Assembly (NCBI GenBank): GCA_033064195.1
Contig: JARBJD010000039.1
Location: 299,275 to 363,274, forward strand
Direction of reading: 5' to 3'
DNA from: Blattamonas nauphoetae
Taxonomy: Eukaryota > Preaxostyla > Oxymonadida
DNA: 64,000 bases
The position numbers and the translations under genes were made by a program. Each line of letters starts with the position of its first letter. Position 1 is the first letter of the stretch. The notes below the pieces were generated by a model. It was given only the letters and a program-made list of their open reading frames with translations. It made no database searches and was not told the DNA's origin. Shown here in pieces: positions 53,831 to 62,829 of this stretch.

Positions 53831-55123
53831 ATGAAAGGACTATTCGACTATCAACAAAAAGACAATTCGGAAGAAGAACAAATCAAAGCAGAGAATTCAA
53901 TTATGGATAATCAACAACGCATGGAACAATTCATCACCAATAAGATTGTGGAGACAAAGAAGATGAACCGAGACATGTTTGTTCTGTCTCACATTAGCAG
54001 AAGTATTGGTAGTGACGAAACTGATTTCATTCTTGCTCATCCGAAACAAATCCCATTTGGTGGAAGATCATTTCAAGATTGGTACGAGGAATATGTTCAT
54101 AGATGGAGTCTCGCCAATTCAAAACAAACAACACTGAGAGGAAAGAAACGTGAAGCAATCACTAATGGATCACTCATGATTCCGACTCCGATAGAGAAAA
54201 TCCAATATCCATTTCGATCAAAGATGCAATTCATGTCAAAAGACATCACTGGAGATTCACACCAGACATCAGACAAAAAGATTCCTCAGAAATGTGACAG
54301 ACCTTACTTTTCTCCCAAGTTTGGATCATGGGAAATTGATCTTGTATTCATCCAATCACCAACGTCAAAAACAGTACTTCAGATATATCTCTTCGCAATT
54401 AACATTAACACCAAATACTTATTTGTGATTCCAGTTCTGGATAAATCATGGAGCAAAGTCAAGACTGCTATCAACGATCTGATAAATCATCGTGGCGTAC
54501 ATGTGAATAACATTCGAGGTGATGGAGAAGCTGCATGGACTAGTATTGAAGCACAAAAGTATTTTGAGCAACAGAAAGTCAGCACTTATTTCACAAGCTC
54601 ACCATTCACAAATCACAACAGAATTGTCGATCGAGTGATCAGAACAATCAGAGATGGATTCCAAGACAATGCAACTCAAATGGCAAATCATTCACTGATG
54701 AATCAGATGGTGGAATACTACAACATAACTCCTCATCGAGCGTACTGGAACAAGTTCACTCCACAGCAGGCACAAAACAATAGAGAGATTGAAGCTTTGT
54801 ACATCTCCAGTTGTGAAGAACAATTAAAGAACATCCAACGACAACAGACAACTCAGATGTTATGGAAATACAAACCAGGAAACATATTGTTGATTCATCT
54901 AGACTTGAACAAGACAGTTGCCAAGTTTCAGAAGAAGCGGAGACAATTTCAATTTGTTGGACAATTCATCGAATATAAACACGGAAATGTTGTAGCTACA
55001 CTATTGAACGGACTAACATGTCTATCTAAGGTAGTAAATGTTCCAATCCAACACACAAAGTTTCATGCAGACTCAATCGATGACTTAACTCCAGAGTTCA
55101 TTACTGAATTTAATTTAGTGTAA
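53831..55123 (+). CDS. Polinton retroviral-type integrase (rve)
   Basis: 430 aa. The rve core shows FGSWEIDLVFIQSP (first Asp), VNNIRGDGEAAWTS (second Asp) and a downstream segment RVIRTIRDGFQDNA that stands where Polinton integrases carry the Glu region. The C-terminal ~120 residues (KYKPGNILLIHLDLNKTVAK; QFVGQFIEYKHGNVVATLLN) look like the SH3/chromo-type tail. It joins element ends to target DNA. It is the next gene after the 217-aa frame. Confidence 0.8.
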   Translation: MKGLFDYQQKDNSEEEQIKAENSIMDNQQRMEQFITNKIVETKKMNRDMFVLSHISRSIGSDETDFILAHPKQIPFGGRSFQDWYEEYVHRWSLANSKQTTLRGKKREAITNGSLMIPTPIEKIQYPFRSKMQFMSKDITGDSHQTSDKKIPQKCDRPYFSPKFGSWEIDLVFIQSPTSKTVLQIYLFAININTKYLFVIPVLDKSWSKVKTAINDLINHRGVHVNNIRGDGEAAWTSIEAQKYFEQQKVSTYFTSSPFTNHNRIVDRVIRTIRDGFQDNATQMANHSLMNQMVEYYNITPHRAYWNKFTPQQAQNNREIEALYISSCEEQLKNIQRQQTTQMLWKYKPGNILLIHLDLNKTVAKFQKKRRQFQFVGQFIEYKHGNVVATLLNGLTCLSKVVNVPIQHTKFHADSIDDLTPEFITEFNLV

Positions 55124-55159
55124 CTCTAATAATGTTTCAAATATTTTTATTCCATTTAA

Positions 55160-55519
55160 ATGTCAACACAAAAGATTTTAGAACCATTTGATCCTGAACA
55201 GAAATGTTTTGAAACCATCTATGACTTTCAGAGATTTTTGGAAAAGAACAGAAAAGAACTGAACGAATACACCACTCAGAAACTCAATAGGATGATACAC
55301 ATTGATGGATATCGTCTAACAAAAATAAGAGGTGAGATAGCACTAAGGAAGGTTAGTAGTGATAGTACGTATGGTTCTAATTCATTATCGATTGATCAAA
55401 GATTATCAGACATTGAGGAATCAATTCGAACATTGACAGATACTCTCAGCATGAGGCTTCGAAGTCTTGACGAGACAATTGGGAATCTTCTACAAGAGCT
55501 CTCTGACCCTTCTGATTAG
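55160..55519 (+). CDS. Polinton small coiled-coil protein
   Basis: 119 aa, starting MSTQKILEPFDPEQKCFETI after a T-rich start motif. The C-terminal half is a clear coiled coil (IDQRLSDIEESIRTLTDTLS, MRLRSLDETIGNLLQELS), suggestive of a trimeric fibre or stalk segment. It overlaps the 3' end of the opposing ATPase gene by about 30 bp. Confidence 0.55.
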   Translation: MSTQKILEPFDPEQKCFETIYDFQRFLEKNRKELNEYTTQKLNRMIHIDGYRLTKIRGEIALRKVSSDSTYGSNSLSIDQRLSDIEESIRTLTDTLSMRLRSLDETIGNLLQELSDPSD

Positions 55520-56344
55520 TCCATCTTTGTTTATTTCATTAAGTATGACTCCATCGGTATTGTATCGAAGAATAATTGCTTCACACTTTTGTTTTCGTTG
55601 ATAGACATTCCAGAAATGTTGAATATCAATTGGTGAGTTCAATTGAGGATAGACTCTACTGATTCGTTCTCTATTGAATCCTCCAAAGATCCACATTGAA
55701 TCGATGTTTGACTTCATATCTGCTGACAAACTGAAGAGCTCATGCAACGTCAGAAAGAATGTGAATTTTGGTTGTCGATTCTCAAGTAATAAATCCATTA
55801 TTGTCATTCTATTTTTGGATGTTCTTCGTTCTCCAAGTATTCTACGACAGTCATCTAGAAGGATAGTCGTTTGGAGATTCTTCACTGAGAAATCATCGAT
55901 GTACAGAGCATCGAACAGTTCATCTCGGCATTCATCTGTAATCTTGTTTTGCCACTGATTGTCAATAATCTCTTCATAAGCAGCTTTAGACTGAGACAAT
56001 TCCAACAGAAATGGTCGTGCTTCATCGTATTTGACTTTCACATACGGAACGTTCAATATTGGTTTGAATGTATCGAAGGTTGGATCAATGTTCTTATCAG
56101 TTACGAAGACAAATAAGTGAAACAGTTCATTCCTAACATGAACATTCTGGAGCTTGGCAACTTCGCGTCGAGCATTGAATGTTTTCCCACTTCCTCTGTT
56201 TCCAACAAGTACATTAACACTATTGCGATTGAAATTTAGGTCTGGATGAATCTGAGATTGCACTTCATGAGAAACATTCCTACTAGATGCTTCACTCAGT
56301 TTTGCATTCACATACGCTGTTAGAGACATATTCGATTTGTTCAT
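55490..56344 (-). CDS. Polinton FtsK/A32-type packaging ATPase
   Basis: 284 aa on the minus strand. Walker A is NVLVGNRGSGKTFNARRE. The Walker B-like strand is LQTTILLDDCRRILG, followed by a sensor-like FTFFLTLHELFSLSAD. This is the genome-packaging ATPase shared by Polintons, virophages and large DNA viruses. It is the only inner gene transcribed leftward. Confidence 0.85.
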   Translation of the reverse strand: MNKSNMSLTAYVNAKLSEASSRNVSHEVQSQIHPDLNFNRNSVNVLVGNRGSGKTFNARREVAKLQNVHVRNELFHLFVFVTDKNIDPTFDTFKPILNVPYVKVKYDEARPFLLELSQSKAAYEEIIDNQWQNKITDECRDELFDALYIDDFSVKNLQTTILLDDCRRILGERRTSKNRMTIMDLLLENRQPKFTFFLTLHELFSLSADMKSNIDSMWIFGGFNRERISRVYPQLNSPIDIQHFWNVYQRKQKCEAIILRYNTDGVILNEINKDGLIRRVRELL

Positions 56345-56403
56345 TTCTGATTTAACTCTAATTAAAAATTACTTTTGGATTTTTTATTTTGTATGAAATA
56401 CAC

Positions 56404-57363
56404 ATGACTGAAAAGATAGTGTACCAACAATCAGCATCGTTAAGACAACCAAAAAGATTCGCAGTGGATACTCAAGCAGCATTGAAAAAAATCTTTGCAG
56501 AAGATGACATTAGAACCACAATCAATCGTGCGTTAATTAGTGTTCCATCAGCGTTAGAATACATTGAAAGAAATGAACTCAATTGGGAAGTTATAGTGGA
56601 GCAATATGGCAAAGTTCCAGATGTAATGGTCTACGATAAAGAGACTAAAGATCTGGTTGCCGTTAATGGTTTCATGTTAGCACCATACACAAATAGACCA
56701 GTCAAAGAGACATACTACTCAATGAATCCAACACCAGAAATGCGAAGACAAAACAAGTACAAAATATTCTATCAAGATAATGGAAGGAGAATCAAAGCTG
56801 TGCATCGGAATTTTGTCAAACATGGTCAATATGAACTACCATCAAATTACAAAGAAATTAGCTATGAAGAAGCAAAGAAGAAGCGACTGAATCAACCATT
56901 TGCGATTATGAAGAAACTTGCTGGTGAATGGATGAACAATGTATTAAAGAGATATCGTGCCAACAAAACAAATCCAGTTGATCTTAGCAAAGGTGTAATT
57001 GACAATATTGTGTTCAATTCGATTCAATCCAAAGTTGGTTCAATGTTGTGGGATCAATGGCTTACAGATAATGTTCAAGGCTACGATAGTACATCAGAGG
57101 AATGGAAGAAAATCAAACAAAGAAAAGACTTTAAGGAACGGGTTTATCCACGATTTTATCAATTGATCGAGAGTGATAAAACATATTTGGAACAATTCTT
57201 CAATACATATTCATCACAGATATCTACAATTGCTAATGATATTCAACGTCAAGCCTACAGAACAAGAGATCTCACCACATACCAATCACAAATGCCAAAC
57301 TATACTAGATTTGCTCAATTGCAGAAAGACATGGGAGAAGATGACAGTGGAAATGAAAGTTGA
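56404..57363 (+). CDS. Polinton gene, unknown (about 320 aa)
   Basis: Begins MTEKIVYQQSASLRQPKRFA. The protein is helical and basic with Tyr-rich stretches (YSMNPTPEMRRQNKYKIFYQ; VYPRFYQLIESDKTYLEQFF). No motif recognised. Its position between the ATPase and the capsid genes suggests a structural or assembly role. Confidence 0.5.
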   Translation: MTEKIVYQQSASLRQPKRFAVDTQAALKKIFAEDDIRTTINRALISVPSALEYIERNELNWEVIVEQYGKVPDVMVYDKETKDLVAVNGFMLAPYTNRPVKETYYSMNPTPEMRRQNKYKIFYQDNGRRIKAVHRNFVKHGQYELPSNYKEISYEEAKKKRLNQPFAIMKKLAGEWMNNVLKRYRANKTNPVDLSKGVIDNIVFNSIQSKVGSMLWDQWLTDNVQGYDSTSEEWKKIKQRKDFKERVYPRFYQLIESDKTYLEQFFNTYSSQISTIANDIQRQAYRTRDLTTYQSQMPNYTRFAQLQKDMGEDDSGNES

Positions 57364-57407
57364 TGATTAAAAACAGAAATATATATTTTTTATTTTTATA
57401 TAAAGTG

Positions 57408-57980
57408 ATGCAACCAATTCTAAGTTGTCAATTTACGAAACACACAAGTTCTTCTTCAGTCCCAACATCAATCACCAACAATGTCATCATCGATAATAAA
57501 GGTTCGAATTCTGGAAGGTTGAATAGTGAGCAATGCGCTAATGTTGAACTAGAGAATGTTCCAGGTGTTTATGATCCACCACTCGAGACATATCCATCAG
57601 CACCAATCCAAAGTCGTTCTATCCCACTCCGAGAATCTACATCTAATATTACAGCATTCAAAGATCAACTGTTGCTAGTGTACAAGAATGCATTCGCTTG
57701 TGAAAAGAAACTATTGAATAACCTAATTGAACCATCAAAGAAACTGATCACAAACCAAAGTGATTTATGTGCACTGATTGCTACACTCACTGGGATCAAC
57801 GATGTGGTGATCGAATTGGATGATTTATCAACAAAATGTTCATGCATTAATGCTCTCCCAGTGTTTAGAACCATTTTCAAGATCCTTGTTGGTGGAAAAG
57901 ATATGAGCATTGCCTTCAATGAAGCATACAACACTATTCTCAATTATGGAATTTCATTGACGAAAGCAATACCCCGTTAG
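57408..57980 (+). CDS. Polinton gene, unknown (190 aa)
   Basis: From ATG 57408 (MQPILSCQFTKHTSSSSVPT). A polar, Ser/Asn-rich first half and a helical second half (LLLVYKNAFACEKKLLNNLI; ALIATLTGINDVVIELDDLS). Preceded by a strong T-rich start motif. No domain recognised. Confidence 0.5.
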   Translation: MQPILSCQFTKHTSSSSVPTSITNNVIIDNKGSNSGRLNSEQCANVELENVPGVYDPPLETYPSAPIQSRSIPLRESTSNITAFKDQLLLVYKNAFACEKKLLNNLIEPSKKLITNQSDLCALIATLTGINDVVIELDDLSTKCSCINALPVFRTIFKILVGGKDMSIAFNEAYNTILNYGISLTKAIPR

Positions 57981-58050
57981 GGCAGAAGTCTCTCATGAGA
58001 TTATTTCCTCGCTAAAAATATAAATGAATTGATTTTTTATTTTTACATAA

Positions 58051-58364
58051 ATGGCACCAGGAAGTTTCAACAAACTCAAAAATATTGGCAAACAATTCTT
58101 TCAATTCATCAAACCTCTAGCTCCAACATTACTTCCAAGTCGGTGGTGGATTGCTCTCTCAAACGAACAGTAAATTTGGACAAACAGCAGGAGGAATTCT
58201 TAGTGGATTAGGAGGAATGATGGATTCGTACCAACAGAATAAAAGCGATCAATCGAGCACCACAAAAACCACAGATGATTGAGTACGAACCTCCACGAAA
58301 TGCTCGGTACGTTAATGATGATATGCCCCAGTCGTCAAACTCAAAGATTCAATTCAAAGGCTAA
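58051..58364 (+). CDS. Polinton small MAPG gene 1
   Basis: A short gene beginning MAPGSFNKLKNIGKQFFQFI after a T-rich start motif. The start resembles that of the next gene (MAPGWLSKLAAVGK), so the two are probably paralogues. Small, hydrophobic-patch, basic proteins in this position often match minor virion components (pVI/pX-like). That is inference. Confidence 0.4.
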
Positions 58365-58402
58365 TCATTCACTAATGATCAAATATTTTTATTTTCATTA
58401 AA

Positions 58403-58701
58403 ATGGCACCAGGTTGGTTATCAAAATTAGCAGCAGTTGGCAAAACATACTCAGAGTTGGAGCTCCATTTCTGAATCTCATTCCCTTTGTTGGACCAGTG
58501 ATTTCAAAGATTGCTCAGACAGGTGTTGAGATGATACCAGATGTGAAATCGGATCAGCAAATCCATGCAGAAAAGATGGCTCAGTATGAACAAGCAATCA
58601 ATGAAGGAAATACAGCACTTGCGAACAAACTCAGAGACGAAATACTGAGACTGGAAGAAAAAATGAAACCTAAAATGAGGAAACCAAAAAAGAAAAAGTA
58701 A
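58403..58701 (+). CDS. Polinton small MAPG gene 2 (minor virion-type protein)
   Basis: About 95 residues. A hydrophobic segment (APFLNLIPFVGPVISKIAQT) is followed by a charged helix (YEQAINEGNTALANKLRDEI) and a Lys-rich end (MRKPKKKK). Amphipathic helix plus basic tail fits membrane-active minor capsid proteins. It lies just before the first capsid-like gene. Confidence 0.45.
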
Positions 58702-58718
58702 CTAGAGTTAAAACATTA

Positions 58719-58742
58719 ATGTAATTTTTTATTTTTGTTAAA
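58719..58742 (+). promoter_or_regulatory. Polinton T-rich start motif (representative of eleven)
   Basis: TTTTTTATTTTTG lies within 6-20 bp of the start codon. The same T5-6ATTTTT core precedes the starts at 47250, 48709, 53177, 55160, 56404, 57408, 58051, 58403, 58743, 60657 and 62389, usually followed by TAAA just before ATG. Host genes in the window lack it. Most likely a shared promoter/initiator. Confidence 0.7.
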
Positions 58743-60611
58743 ATGAACTCGCAAATAACACATCTGACAAACAAAAGACATGGAGCTTCAACATTGACTG
58801 GCAATAGCACTGGATCAATCAAATACACAAGAGATGACATTGGTCAAATACAACAGCAACTAATGTCTGAACACCACGTTAATTATCTTCTGAATGATGG
58901 AGCACACAGTACTTCTATTCAAGAATTGAAACCATCAGAGAATTCACGATTCTACAGAGGACAAGAGATCATCATTCCATTGACTGGTAATCAAGACATT
59001 TGCCAAATTGATGATTCCTTCATTACGTTCACAGTCACAGCCACTTTGAAAGTCAACAATTGGAACATCATCCCAGACAAAGTTGGATCATACTCTAATG
59101 AAAGAATATTTATGTTCGTAGGACTTAAGCATTCAGCATCAATCTTTAGTAGATTCACAGTTCTTCACAACAATCAAAGAATCATTAGCACTTCAAACAA
59201 TGATGTCTCAATGGAATCACACATCTACAACATGATTAAACCAAAGAGTCAATTGGAGAATCGAAAACATTCGCACACTCCTTGGGAAAATGCTTGGAAG
59301 CATGATGAATCTGTCGCTGGTGTTTATATTCCATTATCATCTTTCACTACAGTGTCACAAGCTGGTGCTTTCATGGACACAATTGACGTACCAATTCGGA
59401 TCTCAATCAATCTTGAAGATCTTCTGATTTTCTCAGGGATGACTGACTATCCAAGATGTCTCTTTGGTGATTTGAAATTGAGTGTTTACATTAATGAGGA
59501 TGCGTTCGTGTGTTGTCCTGTAAATCCTGAGCTTACTTTGAAAAATACACTTTCATCCTTCTTTAATGTTGGCTTAACAAGACCACCAATTCATCATGCG
59601 ATCGCTGATTGTCACCAACATCGTCCATGGTTTTTCCACTCTCTACTAGCGAACTGCACCAAGAATTTTGTTCAGATTGGTCAATCATTTAGGATATCAG
59701 CAGTAACTCAAGACATTTACTACAACTCAGCTGGAACGGTTGCTAAAGAACCAGAATTCGTGGATCAGTACATCTCACTAAACATTATTGATTATCGCGT
59801 TGATGATGTTTATTGCATGAGTGCTGGATACCAAATGAAAGAAATTGCGAAAGAGAATCTCAAGAAGATGTATCAGGATCGTCCAGGAACAATTCCAGCA
59901 GAAAAGATATCGTTCTATCCATTTCAGAAGACACCAACAGCAACAGGGATTGATTGTACTCAGCAAATGGTTCTCGTTAATGCCAAGGACATCATGCTTC
60001 TCTTCCGTCACTACGATAATGAGGTCACTTGTTTCCACAATCCAATGCAGAAAGATCTTCGAGTGCATCTCCTTGACAAATACTATCCAGATAACTGGAC
60101 ATCAACGATTGGAGCTCGCTTCTATCAATTTGCTTTGTCAACTCTCAATCTTGATTCATACCTGACTGTTCCAGATGATTTGGAGCGATCATTAACAGAT
60201 TCTCTCGTTGAGGAACAGCTTGAAGGTGATGGAACATATGCTGGAGAAAAAATGACAAGAGTGCGACCGATTCATGACAATACTGACTTCCTCCTGTGCT
60301 TTTCAACACAAAGAAGTGGTTGTCCGACAAACTGCAATGATTCAATCAGTTCCAGTGGTCAAAATATTCCAGTCACATTGAGATCAAGTCCGATTATCCA
60401 AGGAGTGATTGACACATACTATAATGTTCTCGATCCAAGTCAAAAGGGTGGTGACATGACAACATTTACGCATCCTCCAGCACCGATTCTAGCAACCACT
60501 GCAACAACATGGTGGGTATTACGATTCAGCAATGATATACCTATTGTTGAATACTATCCAAATCACACATTGAAAGCACTACACAAGGAACTTGGAATAA
60601 TGAAATCATAA
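58743..60611 (+). CDS. Polinton capsid-like protein 1 (622 aa)
   Basis: Starts MNSQITHLTNKRHGASTLTG. Beta-rich throughout with the rhythm of jelly-roll capsid proteins (FYRGQEIIIPLTGNQDICQI; DDSFITFTVTATLKVNNWNI; MDTIDVPIRISINLEDLLIF; LFGDLKLSVYINEDAFVCCP). The C-terminus has PAPILATTATTWWVLRFSND. It is clearly related to the next gene. Length fits a double-jelly-roll major capsid protein. Confidence 0.6.
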   Translation: MNSQITHLTNKRHGASTLTGNSTGSIKYTRDDIGQIQQQLMSEHHVNYLLNDGAHSTSIQELKPSENSRFYRGQEIIIPLTGNQDICQIDDSFITFTVTATLKVNNWNIIPDKVGSYSNERIFMFVGLKHSASIFSRFTVLHNNQRIISTSNNDVSMESHIYNMIKPKSQLENRKHSHTPWENAWKHDESVAGVYIPLSSFTTVSQAGAFMDTIDVPIRISINLEDLLIFSGMTDYPRCLFGDLKLSVYINEDAFVCCPVNPELTLKNTLSSFFNVGLTRPPIHHAIADCHQHRPWFFHSLLANCTKNFVQIGQSFRISAVTQDIYYNSAGTVAKEPEFVDQYISLNIIDYRVDDVYCMSAGYQMKEIAKENLKKMYQDRPGTIPAEKISFYPFQKTPTATGIDCTQQMVLVNAKDIMLLFRHYDNEVTCFHNPMQKDLRVHLLDKYYPDNWTSTIGARFYQFALSTLNLDSYLTVPDDLERSLTDSLVEEQLEGDGTYAGEKMTRVRPIHDNTDFLLCFSTQRSGCPTNCNDSISSSGQNIPVTLRSSPIIQGVIDTYYNVLDPSQKGGDMTTFTHPPAPILATTATTWWVLRFSNDIPIVEYYPNHTLKALHKELGIMKS

Positions 60612-60656
60612 AACTGTCAAAGAAAATAATGAAATTGTATTTTTATTTTTCTATAA

Positions 60657-62347
60657 ATGAGAAGTATCAGAGCAAATCAATCCAAACCAACATCAACTTT
60701 AATTGAGCAAATTGAAGTCCAATCGTATATGCCGAAACAGTGGGATTCAGAACCACATGTCTATTCAATTCAAGAAGTGCATCCAACAAATCCTCCTATG
60801 CCATGCAGAATCACAGATGAGATTGAAGTCCCATTGTGCTATGACGGTCATGATGTGACTGAGTTTTCGAAGAGTCATCTGCGAATAGATCTAACAATCA
60901 CCATTCCATATGTGAAACCAACATCATCCAGTTTGGGTCCGTATGTCGAGGAATATGGAATGTTTTACGGATTTAAGTCGTCATCAGATGCAATTCGAGA
61001 TATGAGACTCGTCGACAGTCAAGGAAATATTATTGACAATTCACTTCAGAATAACCACATTCACGAATCTTTTCTTTATCACACATTCAAATCTCATGAA
61101 GAGAAAAACAATATGAAACATTGCTACAGTCTTTGGGAAAATGTTCAGAGAATGGATCCAAGTGTGTGTGGATTCTACTTTGCTCCGGTAAACACAGCAT
61201 TTCAAACAATCACGAGAACAATTCCACTTGTCATTCCATTTGTGAATTTGCTTCCACTGAGTACATTTGATCAGTATCCGAACTCCATCTTTGGCAATCT
61301 CCGATTAAGATTTCATTTGACATCTGAATCACTTGTTTACTGTCCAATTCGAACATCTACTGTCATCCGAAAAACATTGGAAAACAGTCGCGAACAATAT
61401 CCAGATAAGGCATTGATGTCTCTTTCAGACCCAGCTGAAATGGACCTTCTGCGTGAGGGAGAGTTATCAAATATGACTCAGGAATTTACACAAATCGGAA
61501 ATCCGGTTCAACAATATAATTCACGTAACAGTCCATCCTCCTCAGGAGTTTCAGAGATTTCGACAATGGAAGCAACAATCAATGTCCTTTCCTCATCGGT
61601 GGATAAAGTCACTTCGATCTGCTACGGATATCAAATCACAGATGCAACAAAACAATCACTGATCAACACTTACTCAAAGACTCTATATGTCCTGAAAGCA
61701 GAAAGAATTGACACCCAATCATTTCAATCAAAAGCAAATGCCATGGGAGTGAGATCCAACATCAGTATCAAACTCAACAATCTCATGAATCTCATGTGCT
61801 TATTCCCTGAAAGACCTAATGAATGTACAGTCTTCAGAAATCCTCAATACGTTGGTCAATTCGAAATGCTTGGAAGTAACTTCCCAAATTTCCCAATGTC
61901 AACAATATCACCAGAGTTCTATCAAATGATGATGGTGAATGGTGATTTCATTGGATGTTCTGCAACAGAAGAGTTCGAAAACTCCATTTGTTTACCTCGC
62001 ACTTATTTCTACAAAGAAACAGAAAATGAATATAAACGAAAAGACCAGTGACAGACGCAACTTCTTTCACATTCATGGTGCCAACAGATCGAAGTGAAAT
62101 CGCTGGTGGTGAAGAAGGTATTTCGACAGCAGAATCTGTCAATATTGTCTACAGAGGAACCCCAATCAAACAAGGTGAACTAGATCCATATTTCACATCA
62201 ACTCCAGAAGGTCCTCCTCCACCAATTCTCGCATTACATCAGGCAACATATTGGTTGTTCTGGATCGAAAATGGACAACCACGGGTGAGATATGTCATTG
62301 ATCGACGACTCCAAGAAGCATATGAAGAAGTGAAGAGAGGTTATTAA
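60657..62347 (+). CDS. Polinton capsid-like protein 2, paralogue of protein 1
   Basis: Starts MRSIRANQSKPTSTLIEQIE after the motif TTTTTATTTTTC. It shares with protein 1 the block order: two beta-rich stretches, a GFKSSSDAIRDMRLVDSQGN segment, SHIYN/HTFK and WEN landmarks, a (L/I)FG(D/N)L(K/R)L strand and a final P-P-ILA...TYWLFWIENG region. Two capsid-type paralogues side by side are an unusual arrangement. Confidence 0.6.
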
Positions 62348-62388
62348 TGATTAAACAGTTTTGATTTTTATTTTTGCTAAAAACAGCA

Positions 62389-62799
62389 ATGGTCAAACGC
62401 TATTTCTCAATTCAGAATTCTCACACTGCTCAACTTCCACATGATTTTGTCAATTCCCGAAAACAAAAATATATCTACTTTCTTGACTGTAAGCTCATCC
62501 ATGTGAAGGAAGAGATTGGTGAGACTTCAACGGTTATTTCAAAAGATATTCCTCAGAATTTCACAATCCATGCTGATTGGATTCAGACTGATGCATTCAA
62601 TGATTCTTATGTTGCTTTCTGTAACGAACAGATTGCTAAGCGAAAGAAATGGGAATTAAGCACTCGACAATCAATTGTGAAGATCTGGTTCAAAGACAGT
62701 TCTGGTGAATCAATCGAGATGGAAACAACCGAGACAATCAATGGAAAAATAACCAAAGAGTATTATGAATTTTTGGTTGATCTCATGTTGGAATACTAA
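62389..62799 (+). CDS. Polinton gene, unknown (136 aa)
   Basis: From ATG 62389 (MVKRYFSIQNSHTAQLPHDF). Alternating beta strands (KYIYFLDCKLIHVKEEIGET; QSIVKIWFKDSSGESIEMET). The last gene before the right arm. A small beta-barrel capsid or fibre component is possible; no motif decides. Confidence 0.45.
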   Translation: MVKRYFSIQNSHTAQLPHDFVNSRKQKYIYFLDCKLIHVKEEIGETSTVISKDIPQNFTIHADWIQTDAFNDSYVAFCNEQIAKRKKWELSTRQSIVKIWFKDSSGESIEMETTETINGKITKEYYEFLVDLMLEY

Positions 62800-62829
62800 T
62801 GATGACATATATTTTTGTCCGAACCTTAA

